From Chlorokybus atmophyticus (lineage: Eukaryota > Streptophyta > Chlorokybophyceae > Chlorokybales > Chlorokybaceae), in assembly GCA_009103225.1 (NCBI GenBank), contig RHPI01002119.1, positions 201,192 to 265,191 of the forward strand: a stretch of 64,000 nt of DNA, in the 5' to 3' direction. This document shows, piece after piece, positions 13,550 through 25,866 of the stretch. The notes beneath the pieces are model-generated. The model was not told the origin of the DNA. It worked only from the letters and a program-made list of their open reading frames with translations, and searched no databases. Positions within the stretch are counted from its first letter, which is position 1, and every line of letters starts with the position of its first letter. The position numbers and the translations under genes are program-made.

Positions 13550-16500
13550 TTAAGGCAGCAGCTGGCAACTATCTACAAGCCTCTGCATGGACTCGAGAGT
13601 CTGTTCTGAGAAAGCCTTCACTTGAATATGGAAGGCCTGGTAAGCATTGATGTGATTCAATTGCACAAAGAGGGTACCTGACCCAACCAGCACACAAACT
13701 TAAGAACTTGTCACTCACCAGGAAGCGTTCTAGCACAGGAACCAATGGCAGCAGTGCATGTCCTGGCAGCATACTTAACACTTTCCGCCTTGTGACCGGG
13801 CTGCAAGGGCCGGTTGCCGTTAATGCGACATCATCTGAGCGGGATAGTACAACGATCCCACAAGCATAGCATACCTGTCACTGGCCAGTAACGCAAGCAA
13901 AATGGCAGAGTATGCTGCAATGATGGAGTCCTCAGCCTCTCGCCTGCCTTGTTCAAAGGAATCCCACTCGCTCATCTGGTTTCCATGGCAATATGTTGGA
14001 CATTGCTACCAAGATATGCAAGTTTAAAATGGATACAAACCATAAAAGCTACCTCGGCATGCAATGGCGATGGTTCATCCAGTTCGTCCTTTCCGTACTC
14101 GAGGAAAAGATGCACCAGTTGATCCACAACTGAGGCGGCTGTCTCATCAGCAAGTTGCAGGGTGGCCAGCTTGCCCCTGACAAGGTTGGTATGTACGCAC
14201 TGTGACCTAAGCGTGCAGGCTAGGATCCCATAGAGCAGTACCTGTTTGCTGCATCCTTCTCCACAAGGTTCACAAGCACACCCATTGCGGCGACGACAAT
14301 ATCAGACGAACTGCTTGATACTGAGTTGACTGAATTCTGCGACTCCTCATTTGCGGTGCGCAAGATGATCTTGCTATTGGAAGGATAAAGCAGTGCCACC
14401 AGCGTTGGCATACCATCGTTGGCCATGACTTGAGCACAGCCAGAAGGGCTGTTGTTCGTCAAGTTCAACAGCACCTGGCAAGGACATAGTGAGAGACTAG
14501 TAAACCTGGAAGCGCCTCATAAAGTGCACCCCTTTCCGGACGTATGTGACAGTCAGCCCAACTGGCAACAAGCTACCACAGAGGCTGACTCAACAATGGT
14601 AACCGCTGGGGTCTACTCACATTGCATTCATATAGAGCCAGCGTGTGCTAGCCCTTGGCATGATCCAAATGCCCCCCTACCCCCCGCGAAACGCCAATGA
14701 ATTGGTCCATTAGCAGACATACCTTGCTGGCTGCAATTGCGCACTCGTTGCGAAGGTCGCCCTCAGCACCACCTGTTAAGGTTGGGTTATGACAGATAAA
14801 CAGGGCTGGAACAAACAGTATGCAACAGAACCAACCTGACATGTCTGCTCGCAATGACAGCACTTGCAGCACGCTGCGGATGAACGGCACCCAAGTGCCC
14901 TTGCCATCTCTGACCCGAAAGTCAATGAGATGTTGCTGCCGTTACACATGGCAAATGAGAATGTGGTCGCAGAGCAAATGTTGAGACATGGCATGGTCGG
15001 CAACATGACAACTACTGAGACTAATCTGGCACATCTGATATACCTGGCTGGTCCTGTTCATGAAGCTCGCGTTATCTAAGATGTGCAAGCATCGCAATAG
15101 CATAACAAGTAAACTTGTAGCACTGTCTGGTTCTGCTTCTTCATTGTCAAAATCTAGAGCCGACTCAGGTGACTGCACCTGCTGTTTGTAAGTGAGGTCA
15201 AGTGACAGATCAACGCAGCACTTCAGCACAAAGCACACGACCCCTGGGAGCGCACCTTCATGCTCAGTTTGCACCAACTGTCCGCCATCAGCTGCGCCAC
15301 ATCATCTAAGCCGCCTACTTCTCGAAACCTATCCTTGAACTCCGCTTCACCTTGCGACCTTCCGCTACAACTTACCCTCGCAACATCACAGCCTGCAAAT
15401 AACGAGACATATATAACCAAATGGACACTGCACGCAGTTGTAACAGACAGCATACATACGGACACGCAGAACCATGGCATGGCATACCTCGCTGACCAAC
15501 AAATGCCACTGTCAGCATGTCTTTTTCACTGCAGCCACTTCCGACTGCTATCAGCGCAAGTGTCCGTGTGTCCACGACCTCGTCTGGCAGCAGAGTCTGT
15601 GCAGGAGCCGCACTTGACAGCTCCCTCATGCTGACGCTGACTTGGCTGCCATCATCGTTGGTGCTGTCCACAAATAGGGCCTGCAGCCAGAAACATGTAT
15701 GTAAAGGCTGCCTCTGCACAACTATCTGTGTCTACAAGGCAAGCAGTGAAGACTTAAACAGGTTCCAACATATTCAGCACGCAGGTGACTTATTAAGGGC
15801 ACTGCAGGTATGCACCCTGAGTTCTAATGTTGCCATTCACCAACTAGTGTCCATCACGAGGAGCATGGAACAACAACACACGTCCGATGGGCTTGAGCGG
15901 GGGCTACCTTGATGATTTCTGTCGCGGCGGTTGCACTCTTGTCCTGCGGCTTTACACTGGCAGGAACAAACTGATGTAGCAGCTTAACCAAGAACCGCAC
16001 CGCTTCCAGTGAGTTGAACAGCAGCGCAGCATCGCCCTGCAAAATGACACTGATGAGCGATGCCTGCGACTCTACCGGACCACAACAGCATGGACTGATT
16101 TGTCATACATCTTGAGCTAAGAAGTAAACCAGCGCTGCAGCTGCAAAGGCAGTCGCTTGGTCCTCCACTTTTACAGCCATCAGCAACTTCATAATAGCCG
16201 TTACTTGCCTGTTGCAAACACATTCACATTAGCAACCTGCGCTTGTGCTCGTGTTGAACTTACTGCAGAAAACAAGAGACAGAACAGTCATCAACACTCA
16301 CTTGCACAGGCCTATGTAGGTGTACGCACCCGTGTGATCGCAGCAAACGACGTTGTGTTGCAGAAGCGCACAATGTTGCCAGAGCGCACAGCGCTGATCT
16401 GACAGCCCGCGCTGGCTGCCCGGGTTTGAGCCCCTCCAAGGCAAAATTAGCTTCGTCTATGGTGGCGAGCACCTCTCCGCTCTCCGTAGCTTCCATCAGC

Positions 16501-16662
16501 GAAGACGGCGCAGCTGCACACCTGCTGCTGCTGGGCGCATTGCCATTGGCAGACTTGGACCGCTTGCTGGACGTAAACTCCTTCTCCCGCATGCTTTGAA
16601 TACTGCCAAATGCTCTCCGCATGGCTGCAATGGGCGCAGACGCAGTTGCAACTGCTCGGACC

Positions 16663-16702
<40 letters not shown>

Positions 16703-17243
16703 GCTTGCGCACCGCGCTGAAGCCATCCTTGCTGTCCTTAGCAGCGATCACCTGGCTAGCCTCAGCAACCACCTGGACGGCACGTCGGGGCGGTGGTGCT
16801 CTCCTCCTTGCAGCTGCTGCTGAAGGTTTTGCTGACGGAGGAGGAGGCGGCGGCGGCGGTGGAGGCATGAGCACAGCCGCAGCCCGGCGGCGACGCTCCG
16901 TCAGGTCCTCCTCGACCTGGGCAATGCGACGGCGGCATTGCTGATTGTGATCCCAAGCCTTCTCCTCAGGTGACTCTGGGACGACGTCCACGTCGTTGTT
17001 GTCCTCCTGCTCGTGGTCAGCAGCAGGAACGGCAGCTGCACCCTCCGCAAACACGTCGTCCTGCGACTCGAAGGACGCCGGCAAGCAGGCAGCAGACGAT
17101 CCCTGCGACGACCACTCCCACGAGTTCTGCGAGTCGCTCAGCAGGCGCACCTCCGCCGCCCCTGTCGGCCCAGCTGCTGCTCCTCCTTCAGCCTGCAGCA
17201 CAGCAGCAGCTTTGCGCCGCTGGTAGGTCCGCAGCATTTGCAC
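13550..17243 (-). CDS. WAPL: WAPL-like cohesin release factor
   Basis: A multi-exon gene (about 12 coding exons) for a nuclear protein that releases cohesin from chromatin. The start at 17243 gives MQMLRTYQRRK, and a Ser/Gln-rich stretch (LLSDSQNSWEWSSQGSS) follows, which resembles the plant WAPL N-terminus as I remember it. Exon 1 has a poly-Pro tract and a 13-residue poly-Gln tract (about 16665-16705). The conserved WAPL helical-repeat domain begins at DEANFALEGLKPGQPARAVR (about 16440). Further exons give ATAFAAAALVYFLAQD (16.1 kb), FLVKLLHQFVPASV (15.97 kb), EFKDRFREVGGLDDVAQL (15.3 kb), LLRCLHILDNASFMNRT (15.08 kb), FIRSVLQVLSLRADMSG (14.86 kb), VLLNLTNNSPSGCAQV (14.45 kb), VAAMGVLVNLVEKDAANR (14.27 kb) and DSIIAAYSAILLALLASD (13.9 kb). 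The last exon ends SMQRLVDSCQLLP before TAA at 13550. Introns checked are GT-AG. Assignment rests on motif order along the whole domain. Confidence 0.85.
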
Positions 17244-17859
17244 CTGTTGATCAGCTCGCCAGCTCCCTCATCCTGTGGAATCAGTAAATGAATCAATGCA
17301 AGCCAGCTGCAGCACAGTGTCGCACGCTGCCAACAACGAGGCCAACCACTTCGACAAGCACAACGAAACCTCCCGCCAGTGACACCGCCGCTGCAGCTTG
17401 CAGCACAGCTCTCATGCATTCGAACTCCAGAGTCAGAGTGAGTATCGCGTTCAAAACCTAATGACGCACGGTATTTCAAAGACTGTACCAAGGGAATGTC
17501 ATGCTTATATCCAGCAGCATGCACATGCTTACAGCCGATAGATGAATTAACTTCACCAGCTGTGAGCTTGCGTGCAATGCTGCATTTGGCGGCGGCGGCG
17601 GCGGCGGCAGCGGAGGAGGAGGAGGAGGAGGAGGAGGAGTTGAAGCAGAAGTGACGCGCAGAGTTATCTGATCAGTAGCTTGTGTCTCCTGTTGTCATAG
17701 GGTAAGTTTTGCTGTACTCAGCTGGCGTGTCCTGCCGCGTTTGCAGCAATGAACACTGCGTGGAAGCTAGTTGCATGGCGTGCGTGCATGCGTGCGTGCA
17801 TGTGTGTGATGATTAATGATGCATTGATGGCAGGGTGAGCACGTGATGACCAATTGACC
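17244..17859. promoter_or_regulatory. Shared upstream region of WAPL and Mediator-like gene
   Basis: About 615 bp separate the two divergent start codons. It includes a GGC array (17588-17608) directly followed by a GGA array (17612-17639), and then a TGCG/TGCA-rich patch at 17775-17810. No TATA box stands out. A shared promoter is inferred from geometry only. Confidence 0.35.
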
Positions 17860-18677
17860 ATGACCACCGCTGGCTTGGAACAGTATGTTGACAGCCTGCA
17901 AGCGCAGTTTGAGGCGAGTTCACTTTGATTAGTGACGCCATATATCCCAGCAACCGAAGTAGTTTTAGCATGCAAGTAATGGGTTTTTGCACAATAAACA
18001 GGGTGTTGTGAATGCTGTGACGGACTACCTGCACGCAAAACATATTCAGGCAGCGCGCAGCAGGTGAGTGCTTTCACATTGTATAACGATGTAAAGGCAC
18101 AGCATGGCAAAGCTTGTAACAGAATACAATGCATGTCTCTCGCTGTGCAGAGGTGAAGCTGTCGGCGACACGGCTAATGTCAATGAGGCCACAGCGCAAG
18201 AGGCTCTGCTGAACCGTCTGGAAGGATTTGAGTCAGCCTGCGATTTCCTTCAACAGTTGCTGGTAAGCAGCATTACACAGCATTAAGTTGTACTCAAAGA
18301 GACCCATGCGCGACGTGCATGCATGCATGCGACATGCACACACACAAGCGACGCGTTTGCACATGTGTGCGCATGCATATGTGCAACTCAGCATGCGTAC
18401 GCGCATGTTGACATGCGTGTGCGTCTGTGACTGATGGTTGCGTTGTGCTTGATGTACACAGGAGCAAGCGAAGCAGAACTGGTTCTATCAGCAGGCAAGT
18501 GTGAGCAGGGGGCAGGAGAGTTTAATTGGGACGGGCGCTGTAATGACAGCTGCCCAGTCTCAGCAGCAGCAGCAACAACAACAGCCAGCAAGGCTTAACT
18601 TGACTGCATTGGAGGAGCTCCACAAACTCGTACAGTCTGTTCACGAGGCACTGTCTTCCAGCGCAGCAGCACAGTAG
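17860..18677 (+). CDS. Small helical protein, possible Mediator subunit (MED32/MED29-like)
   Basis: Four exons (17860-17913, 18002-18063, 18151-18262, 18462-18677) join in frame to 147 residues. Exon 1 ends GAG and its intron starts GCGAGT, so it is a GC-AG intron; a GT donor four bases later would put the next exons out of frame. The protein starts MTTAGLEQYVDSLQAQFE, is mostly amphipathic helix (LLNRLEGFESACDFLQQLL), then has a Gln-rich linker and a final helix (LTALEELHKLVQSVHEAL). Size, an N-terminal helix pair, a central acidic-aromatic helix and a final leucine-rich helix recall plant Mediator tail subunit 32, but there is no diagnostic motif. The gene model is solid; the family name is a guess. 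It is divergent from WAPL. Confidence 0.6.
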
Positions 18678-19647
18678 CAACAGCAGGTTGTTTTGTGACA
18701 GACGGAACAGGTTATTCAGCAACCTGTTGTCTGCATCCTCATGTGGCGGGCAGTCACGTTATGAAGCTGGTAGATAAAAGTGAATGTACGGCGTGTATTC
18801 AACGTGCTGTGGAAATATACAGCGATTACAGTTGTGTAGTGTTTTGTGTAGGCAAGGACACGATCAGCAAGCACCGTCGTTACTCGGATTTGAAGCAGCC
18901 AACATTGCAGATTGCCTATGGATGAGTTCACAAGAACATGTTGGCCAACTTGACGACATGTCGACGAGTAAATCATTGCACTGTAATGAACGTCTGAGAG
19001 TCAGCGAATCCATGGACAATGCACTGTGCCATCAGCGGAACACACGGCGCGAGACCACCGACTGTGAAGGCGATGCATGTGGTGCTGACGTCACACATGC
19101 ATTCTGCATGATACACTAACCCACATCGGCGTAGCGGCAGCGCCGGCGCTGCAGTGTGTCGGGCGGGGAGTAAGTGGTGGCGGAGTGGTCGAGGAGGGCG
19201 GGGGAGTCCTTGTGGAGTCTGCTATTGCCGCTGATGTCGTCGAGGATGGCCGCTAATCACAGCCGCGGTGCAGGTAATGGCACAAGTATGCATGCCTGCA
19301 TGTCTAACAGGGCTTGGGCTAGTAGTGAAGATGGGTAGCTCAGGGTAGGTGGTAGGTATACAGCCCGGTGGTGAATGTAGGTGTTGTTGGTGTGTTGGAC
19401 ACTATGCATGTTGATTGCCCGTTGCGCATCATGCATGCTGGCACAGCAGCATACCCCGTTTGTACCCTGCACTGGCTGCGATGTGAACGAAGCAACCAAT
19501 AGACCTATTGTGCTATTAAGTGCATAAAGTAGATCAGTGCAAATGGACTCGACATCAACTCGACACTTTCACACACCAACAGCCACACCACAGGCCTGAA
19601 GGAGGATATATTTTATCAGAAGGGCATAATAATTGCCAGAGTAGAAG
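18678..19647. other. Intergenic; holds one copy of a dispersed repeat
   Basis: No gene is supported. Positions 19255-19385 (GCAGGTAATG, then GCATGTCTAACAGGG, then AGCCCGGTGGT) recur in the same order and similar spacing near 23465-23570. Confidence 0.4.
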
Positions 19648-19797
19648 NNNNNNNNNNNNNNNNNNNNNNNNNNNNNNNNNNNNNNNNNNNNNNNNNNNNN
19701 NNNNNNNNNNNNNNNNNNNNNNNNNNNNNNNNNNNNNNNNNNNNNNNNNNNNNNNNNNNNNNNNNNNNNNNNNNNNNNNNNNNNNNNNNNNNNNNNN
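19648..19797. other. Assembly gap (150 N) next to C-tract repeat
   Basis: 150 unknown bases. Immediately after it come ACAAGCCCCCCC, TTACAAGCCCCCC and ACAAGCCACAT (19803-19876), the same words found beside other C runs at 37.9-38.1 and 39.4 kb. Confidence 0.9.
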
Positions 19798-20053
19798 GGC
19801 AAATACAAGCCCCCCCTGGCAAAATAGGGTGCTTATGTAAACACTTACAAGCCCCCCAACCGTTTACAAGCCACATGACTCAACGGCGGCCATTATGCCC
19901 GGTGAGATACGCCCCACGCGCTTGAGTTACGCTACTACATGCGCGATCGCGCACGTCAAGTGTCAAGTCACACTTGCCGCGCGCGACTCACTCAGTTCGC
20001 GACTTAACTCGCGCCGGATAAAGGCCTGCTGGCGCAACCGAGCCGAGCCCCCG

Positions 20054-20118
<65 letters not shown>

Positions 20119-20129
20119 NGGGGGGGGGG
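20054..20129. repeat. C65-N-G10 homopolymer junction
   Basis: 65 consecutive C, one N, then 10 G. A switch from poly-C to poly-G at a single ambiguous base is what two reads joined tail-to-tail in opposite orientation would give. A true C/G palindrome is possible but less likely. Confidence 0.9.
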
Positions 20130-20385
20130 CTTCTGTCGGGGCCAACACGGTAGCTCTAACACCCCAAACTGCATGCTTGCAAAGCACATTGCAGCAGCAA
20201 CCCCACAAGGCACATGTCGGTCTTGTGTTGTTGCTGTACACTGCTGAACTGCAACAGGCACCCACCTGTGCTGTCACTGAACAGGTGACTTCTGCAAGAA
20301 GCGCAAGCTTCACTCCCACTACTGTTACCATCAACATAAATCTCTCCAGGTTTATTGACAGTGTACAGAGTGGCATGCATGATCA

Positions 20386-22184
20386 CTAAACATCAACATC
20401 CACCGTGAACTCTCGGCCTTCAGCCTTCTGCAATGCCTTCACAAAACCTGAGCGCAAAGCGAAGCAATATTTGTTGCCACGCATTCTTGTTCCATGCACT
20501 CAGCCTGCAAACCAGACAATGGCTTAGTGCAAACCATACCTGAGCCGATAATGCCCGTTGGTACCGCAAACACCGCCACAGCGATGAGCGCAATGAAGGA
20601 TGTGACAAATCGCCCTAGCGTGGTCACCGACATGGCCAAATCGGGCATATTACCGGTCAGCATCAGCAGGGCCGGGTACTGTTGAGGACAATGAGCATGA
20701 GAGTTCCATGGTGAGACAGAGTTGGGCCTAATGAGTTGAACTTGAAACCCAATGCAGATAAAACAGTCTCAAACTCACCATGGCTGCAGGCACGCTGGTA
20801 AATGTGTGCTTCAAGGGGCCTCTGCTCTCAGTGAAGAAGAGTGCCGACGCAGCGAGAATCAGCAGTATGCCCGCGTACACGGTCGTGGCGATCAACAGGT
20901 TGATGTTTTCTTGAAGCACCTCGCCCATGAGTCCAAACGCCCTCATGTACTTCTCAGCCTAATGCAACAAGCGCATATATGTAGCTCATCATGCAGACAC
21001 GACATACGCAAGTGCCAACACAGGGTGTGGCATGAGGCAATGAGGGAGTTGCACATGATTTAACCTTCAATAGCCTAAACACACGAAACACTCGGAATGC
21101 AGTTGTATACTGAACCTCTCCAACACCTGGAAGCAAGCCTGCCAGTGGAACAGGTGGTCATTAAAGGGGAAACCAACAGTATGTTGTTCACACACGTGCA
21201 CAAGCAATATGTGCAAGGCAAGCCACACAATGTAGGGGTGTTGTTGCGCTTAGTTAAAAGGGCACACAGGCACACAACCACATCTTGCTGAAGACATGTA
21301 GCAACAATCGTGCATGCGGCTTACCAATATAGTATGGCAGGATGCTGACAAGGTCAATGAGAGGGAAGAATGTGAGCGCGTACCGCAGCCGCCCCGACCA
21401 GCCCTCATATCCTTCTAACTCTGCAAACAGGAGGCAACCTCACAATCTTGACAAACATGATGCTGTCAAGCAGTGCAGAAAGAAATGAGGCGAGTGCAGC
21501 TGCATTGCCTGTGCATGACCATATGCGAAGGATGTACTCGATGGTGAATATGATGATGCTGATGCCTTCGACAAGCTCGAACTCGAAGGTGTAGTCCTCG
21601 TACCAGTTGTCAACAGTCGCAGCGGCAAACAGCACGACATTGATCACAATCAGAACCAGTATTGTATACTCGAACCATGTGTCCGCGTCCCCCTGCACTA
21701 AAGACAAGTGCAGCGGTGCTTAACTTGACGCCATGCTGTACAAGCAAACTGGCAGCTTGTGTACATGTGTAGCAACTGCAATTGTGGCATGCAATTGCAA
21801 GGCGTGCTGCATGGCCAGTGGGTACAAGTAAATTGCATGTTTTGGCAGCTGATGTGTACGTAAGGGTTTGATAATACACCTTGGCACGGGCAACGAGGGC
21901 CATTGCAGGCCATAGCGCACCTGGACAAGCTTGAAGATGTAGGATTTGTTGGGGTCTTTGCCCGAGATACGGCGGCGGCTGCTGGGAAATATGCCGTCGT
22001 ATTCGCCGACGCCCGGTAGGCGCTTGCTGCCCTTGCTGTCATGGTACCCGTCGCTGCCGTAGCCGCCGTCGTCGCCGCCGACGGTGGAGGCCACACCCCT
22101 GCTGCTGCTGCTTACAGGTGGCGGCGGAGAAGAAGCCTCTATGTCGCCACCGCCACCAGACCTCAACAGCGACTCCCTAGACAT
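20386..22184 (-). CDS. Voltage-gated cation channel, Kv-like fold with atypical pore
   Basis: Seven coding exons with consistent phases. Exon 1 (22184-21921) is a Ser/Gly-rich cytoplasmic tail. Exon 2 (21692-21509) has S1 (FEYTILVLIVINVVLFAAA) and S2 ending EYILRIWSCT; its donor is GC (CACAG then gcaatg), and only this donor keeps the frame into ELEGYEGWSGRLRYALTFF. S3 is FPLIDLVSILPYY, and S4 is TTAFRVFRVFRLLK with regularly spaced Arg/Lys. S5 is LLIATTVYAGILLILAASA. The pore exon reads YPALLMLTGNMPDL where potassium channels have TVGYGD. S6 ends VFAVPTGIIGSGFV, typical of Kv/KCNQ channels. The protein stops soon after S6 (GREFTVDVDV, TAG at 20386), so it has no long C-terminal regulatory domain. 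It is a plasma- or organelle-membrane ion channel by fold; ion selectivity cannot be read from the usual signature. An upstream in-frame ATG at 22253 is possible. Confidence 0.85.
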
Positions 22185-24143
22185 GTCTGATACGTGGACA
22201 AGGACAACGACAAGCAGGACCGACTGGTTGAGGAGTCCGTGACGGAGGCTCAACCCCGCCGCCGCTGTAACGCTGCGCTTTGGTCGTGTTCAAAGCTTGT
22301 CTTATCGTTGCATGATCTTGTCAATTGCAGCATGCATGCACGGGGATCTGAGCTGAATCTCCAAAGTTTCGTACAGTCCCATATGGTGACTTATGGTGAC
22401 GATTTGTAAAAACTGTGAGGCGGCAATATCCTTTCAAGCAAAACGTGCTACTGCTGATAAGCATATAATTAAATCAATCATCCATAGCTTATGATATGGA
22501 GAGAAGCGCTGGTATCAATGGCTTGATCAAGTAAACTGAGCTGAAAATAGTGATGTTAACATAACCAACAGTAAATCTGCTTACAAAGCAAACTCAAAGC
22601 AAATGTGACACTGCAAGGAAGCAGTCCTAGTAGCACACACAGTGCAGCAGCATGAATTAACGTGGGGGCCAAGGTAGAGCTAGCAACCAACGAACCAACC
22701 AAGACAATAACTACACCACTAGACCCTCAAAGGAGAGATAGCAGGCAGCAGGCAGGCAGTGTACAAAGCAAGAACAACTATATGCAAAGCGCAAGGAGAC
22801 ATGTTTCTTCTTATAGGTATAATTATCATCAATGTATTGCTACCATGATGCATTTGATGGTTACTTTGTGCTTCAATCGTAGCTTCAATTATTAGGTTCA
22901 TCAAAAACACAATAAGCATGTGAATTCTGGAGCTTACTTCATGCACCTTGTATGTGAATTGCATAGTTCCACTTGAATCAGCTCATGCTTATGTGGTCAC
23001 GCAATTTCGTAGTGAATCAGCAAGACTACCCACGAAGTTTAATGATGCTACATATGGCAATAAACTAATCTACATGATTTATTGATGCACACTGCAAGTG
23101 CTGCACCCAAGGCTCCGACTTTTTTCATGCGTCCCAACAACATGAGGCTATGCACGCGTTGCACACAATTTATGTCATGTTGAGTCGTATAGTACACATG
23201 CGTACAGGAAATTGAAGACGCTATTGCATAATACAACCCCACCACCCAACCCCACCGACCACCTGCCTTACTGCCACGTAGCGGCCCTGCGCGGGGCAGT
23301 GCTGACGTTGGCACTGCGAGGATTAGGGTAACAAGAGACGCAGCAGCAGCTGCTGCGCAGAGCTGAGCTGGTGGCGGGAAGGGAGAGCAGGCGGGACGGA
23401 GTCGTCATCCTTGCTGCTGCTGTTGCTGCCGTGGTCAACGCCAACTAACAGAGCCCGTGTGGGCAGGTAATGCGCCACCAATATGCACGTATGCATGTCT
23501 AACGGGGAGGTCTAGACTAGTGTAGTGTAGTATAGTGAGGTTGGAACAAACAGTGTGCATAGCCCGGTGGTTGTGTTACAATGTGCTTGCATGCTGTTTG
23601 GCATGCTGTGAGTGATGTCATGCATGTCTACAACTACTGGCAGCATATTCTGTACACATGCGTGCATGAGTTGCTACTATGTATCTCAACCATCACTACA
23701 TTGGATTGGTTGCAATGCATGCACATGTCAATACTATGATCCTTTACACATGCAAGCACCACCAGACTTGCCCCCCCAATGCCCGGACTCGACCGCAACT
23801 TGGCCGTGTGCCACAACTGCATGCATTGCGAATATTATACACATGTCGCAAACATACGCTCGGTTGGAGGCATGTCAAAGGCGTGTCAGCAAGCAGCATG
23901 CACATGGCATCGCACGTGCAGTACAGCTAACTCCTTGGCAGCGCCCTCAACAACCATCTCCCAGCGCAATGTGCGAACTACTAAAGCAACCCTGCAGCAT
24001 ACATCGCTGTGCCACTCAACCGTGGGCCTATGCACTTTGCTGGACTAGCTGTGGTGGGCACAAACTTGACATCAAACTGATGTCTTTTGTGGATGCCAGC
24101 TCTGGCAATGTAATGCAGAAGCTCCCAATTCAACAATGCGTGC
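22185..24143. other. Intergenic, no gene supported
   Basis: A plus-strand open frame at 23612-24193 is Cys/His/Gln-rich, overlaps the last GOT1 exon antisense, and has no domain. Part of the region (about 23465-23570) matches the dispersed repeat seen at 19255-19385. Confidence 0.45.
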
Positions 24144-25328
24144 TCAAACTGGCAGCCCTTGCTTTGGTGCTACTTTGTTTACAACCTGGTTGACGCACAG
24201 CATCACACATGAAGCAAACCCCAGCTTGGGCCAGACCGTGGTTCAATCAGAGCTATGACCAACTGCTCACCGCTTTGAAGCCGGGAAGGTTGAGTATCCA
24301 TCCCAACAGCGGTATCCGCTTCAGGAATAGGAGCACCGTGGGAAAAAAGTCTCTGCACCAGACACAGTTGTGAGCAGTGGTATACAAGCCCTTGAAGTAC
24401 CAGCCAGCGTCTAACTGGCTCAGAAGCGAACAACATGCAAATGGTGCCTGCGCTGGCTTGACTCGACATAATAGTTGCTGCTACTTGATTGAAGAGTTGC
24501 AACTTGTCACAATGTCACAAAGCAACTCACCTGAAGAGAAGGACAAAGCCATAACTTTCAATCAGCATTCCAAAAATGGGATGCAGATACCCGCTCACCA
24601 CCAACACGAAGCCCGTAAGAAATGCTGCTGAACCCTGCGGATTGCCCCATAAAGGCATAAGCGCATCAGTAACCCAACGCACTTGAACTGTACGGTTGAT
24701 TTAACAGCTCACCGAACCTTGTAATTTCTCCGTTTCATGAAGAACATAAACGTTGGCCTCGGTCCTATTGTGAGTGTCACACCAGACAGGAATAAAATCT
24801 AGCAGGCAGTAAGAGGTCAGCATCAGCGCCTGCTACTGCAGCAAATTTGAGCGTTCACATCCATACATTCTCGCTCACTCACATTGCCCATTGCTAGGAG
24901 GCCCTTGTCAAAAAACATCATCACACCTAGGAAAGTAAATAGAATCCCAAACCCCGTCAGGCCGATGCCGATCTCTGCAAAGGTAAACAGCGTTATGTTT
25001 TGCACAACAGATGCATCATAGGGAGGCACGCGGCAACATAACATGCAAGGCACAGGCTATGTTTGCGGGCATGAATTCGTCAATGCATGCATGAATAGGA
25101 CAGCGCAGCGTGGCATACAGGGAATACAGCATGCGCAGAAGACATCACTGTTTCTGCTTAGTAATAAAGTGAGAACCAGCACACGTGCCCTTGTATAATA
25201 TTTATCTAAGCATGCAACATATAGCGTATAGCCGTTTTCAATGAGTTTATGTTGCATGATGCAAATGCACAGAATCACAAGCATGCAATCTCTTACTCAC
25301 TCTTCCTGTCGTCCATAGCGAACGCCAT
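24144..25328 (-). CDS. GOT1: GOT1 family vesicle transport protein
   Basis: A small four-helix membrane protein of the Golgi that works in ER-to-Golgi and intra-Golgi traffic. Six exons join in frame: MAFAMDDRK at 25328, then KIGIGLTGFGILFTFLGVMM and FFDKGLLAMGN (about 24980-24885), ILFLSGVTLTIG and RPTFMFFMKRRNYK (24.78 kb), a helix with LTGFVLVVSGYLHPIFGMLI then ESYGFVLLFR (24.65-24.53 kb), DFFPTVLLFLKRIPLLGWIL and NLPGFKA (24.36-24.27 kb), and a last short exon VVNKVAPKQGLPV before TGA at 24144. Length (about 140 residues), helix order and the FFPT and LLGWILNLPG motifs match the GOT1/SFT2 family, GOT1 branch. It is divergent from the OEP80-like gene, with about 540 bp between start codons. 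Confidence 0.93.
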
Positions 25329-25866
25329 GCTGTCCTTGACACCCAACCAGCTGGGGTAAGACCAATCGTCGAGCAAACAATAACTAACAACCAACCTCAG
25401 CCCTTTTGTAATGAACTAAAAGCTCTGCTGAGACAAGGCAGCTTCCTTAATGACCGCCTGTTGGCATCCACAGAACAAGCAACCAACAATCTGTAACACC
25501 GATTCGCCGAGAGAGCGTCCACCCTGGCGCAGGAGCCGTCTTTGCTCAACTCTTGGGCGTCAGGAGCGAATACCCACAACCCCGAATTTTCAATTGAATA
25601 CAGGTTGCACACTCGCCAGCATCACAGCCTTGGCTACGCTACGCGTCGTCGTCGCCGCCGCCAGCACTCGCTGCCTCTAACCACCACCAACTGCCACGTG
25701 GCACCGATGTCTTGACACAAACCCCAATTTTTGGTGGCATAATAACGTTATAGCTGAAGAGATCTCTGATTCAAATCTACTGCGAGATAACGTTAGCCCC
25801 ATTTGGCGCCAACACCGCCGCCGCCGCTGCCGCGGTGGACGACGTGCCGGCGGCGGCGCCGTCGCC

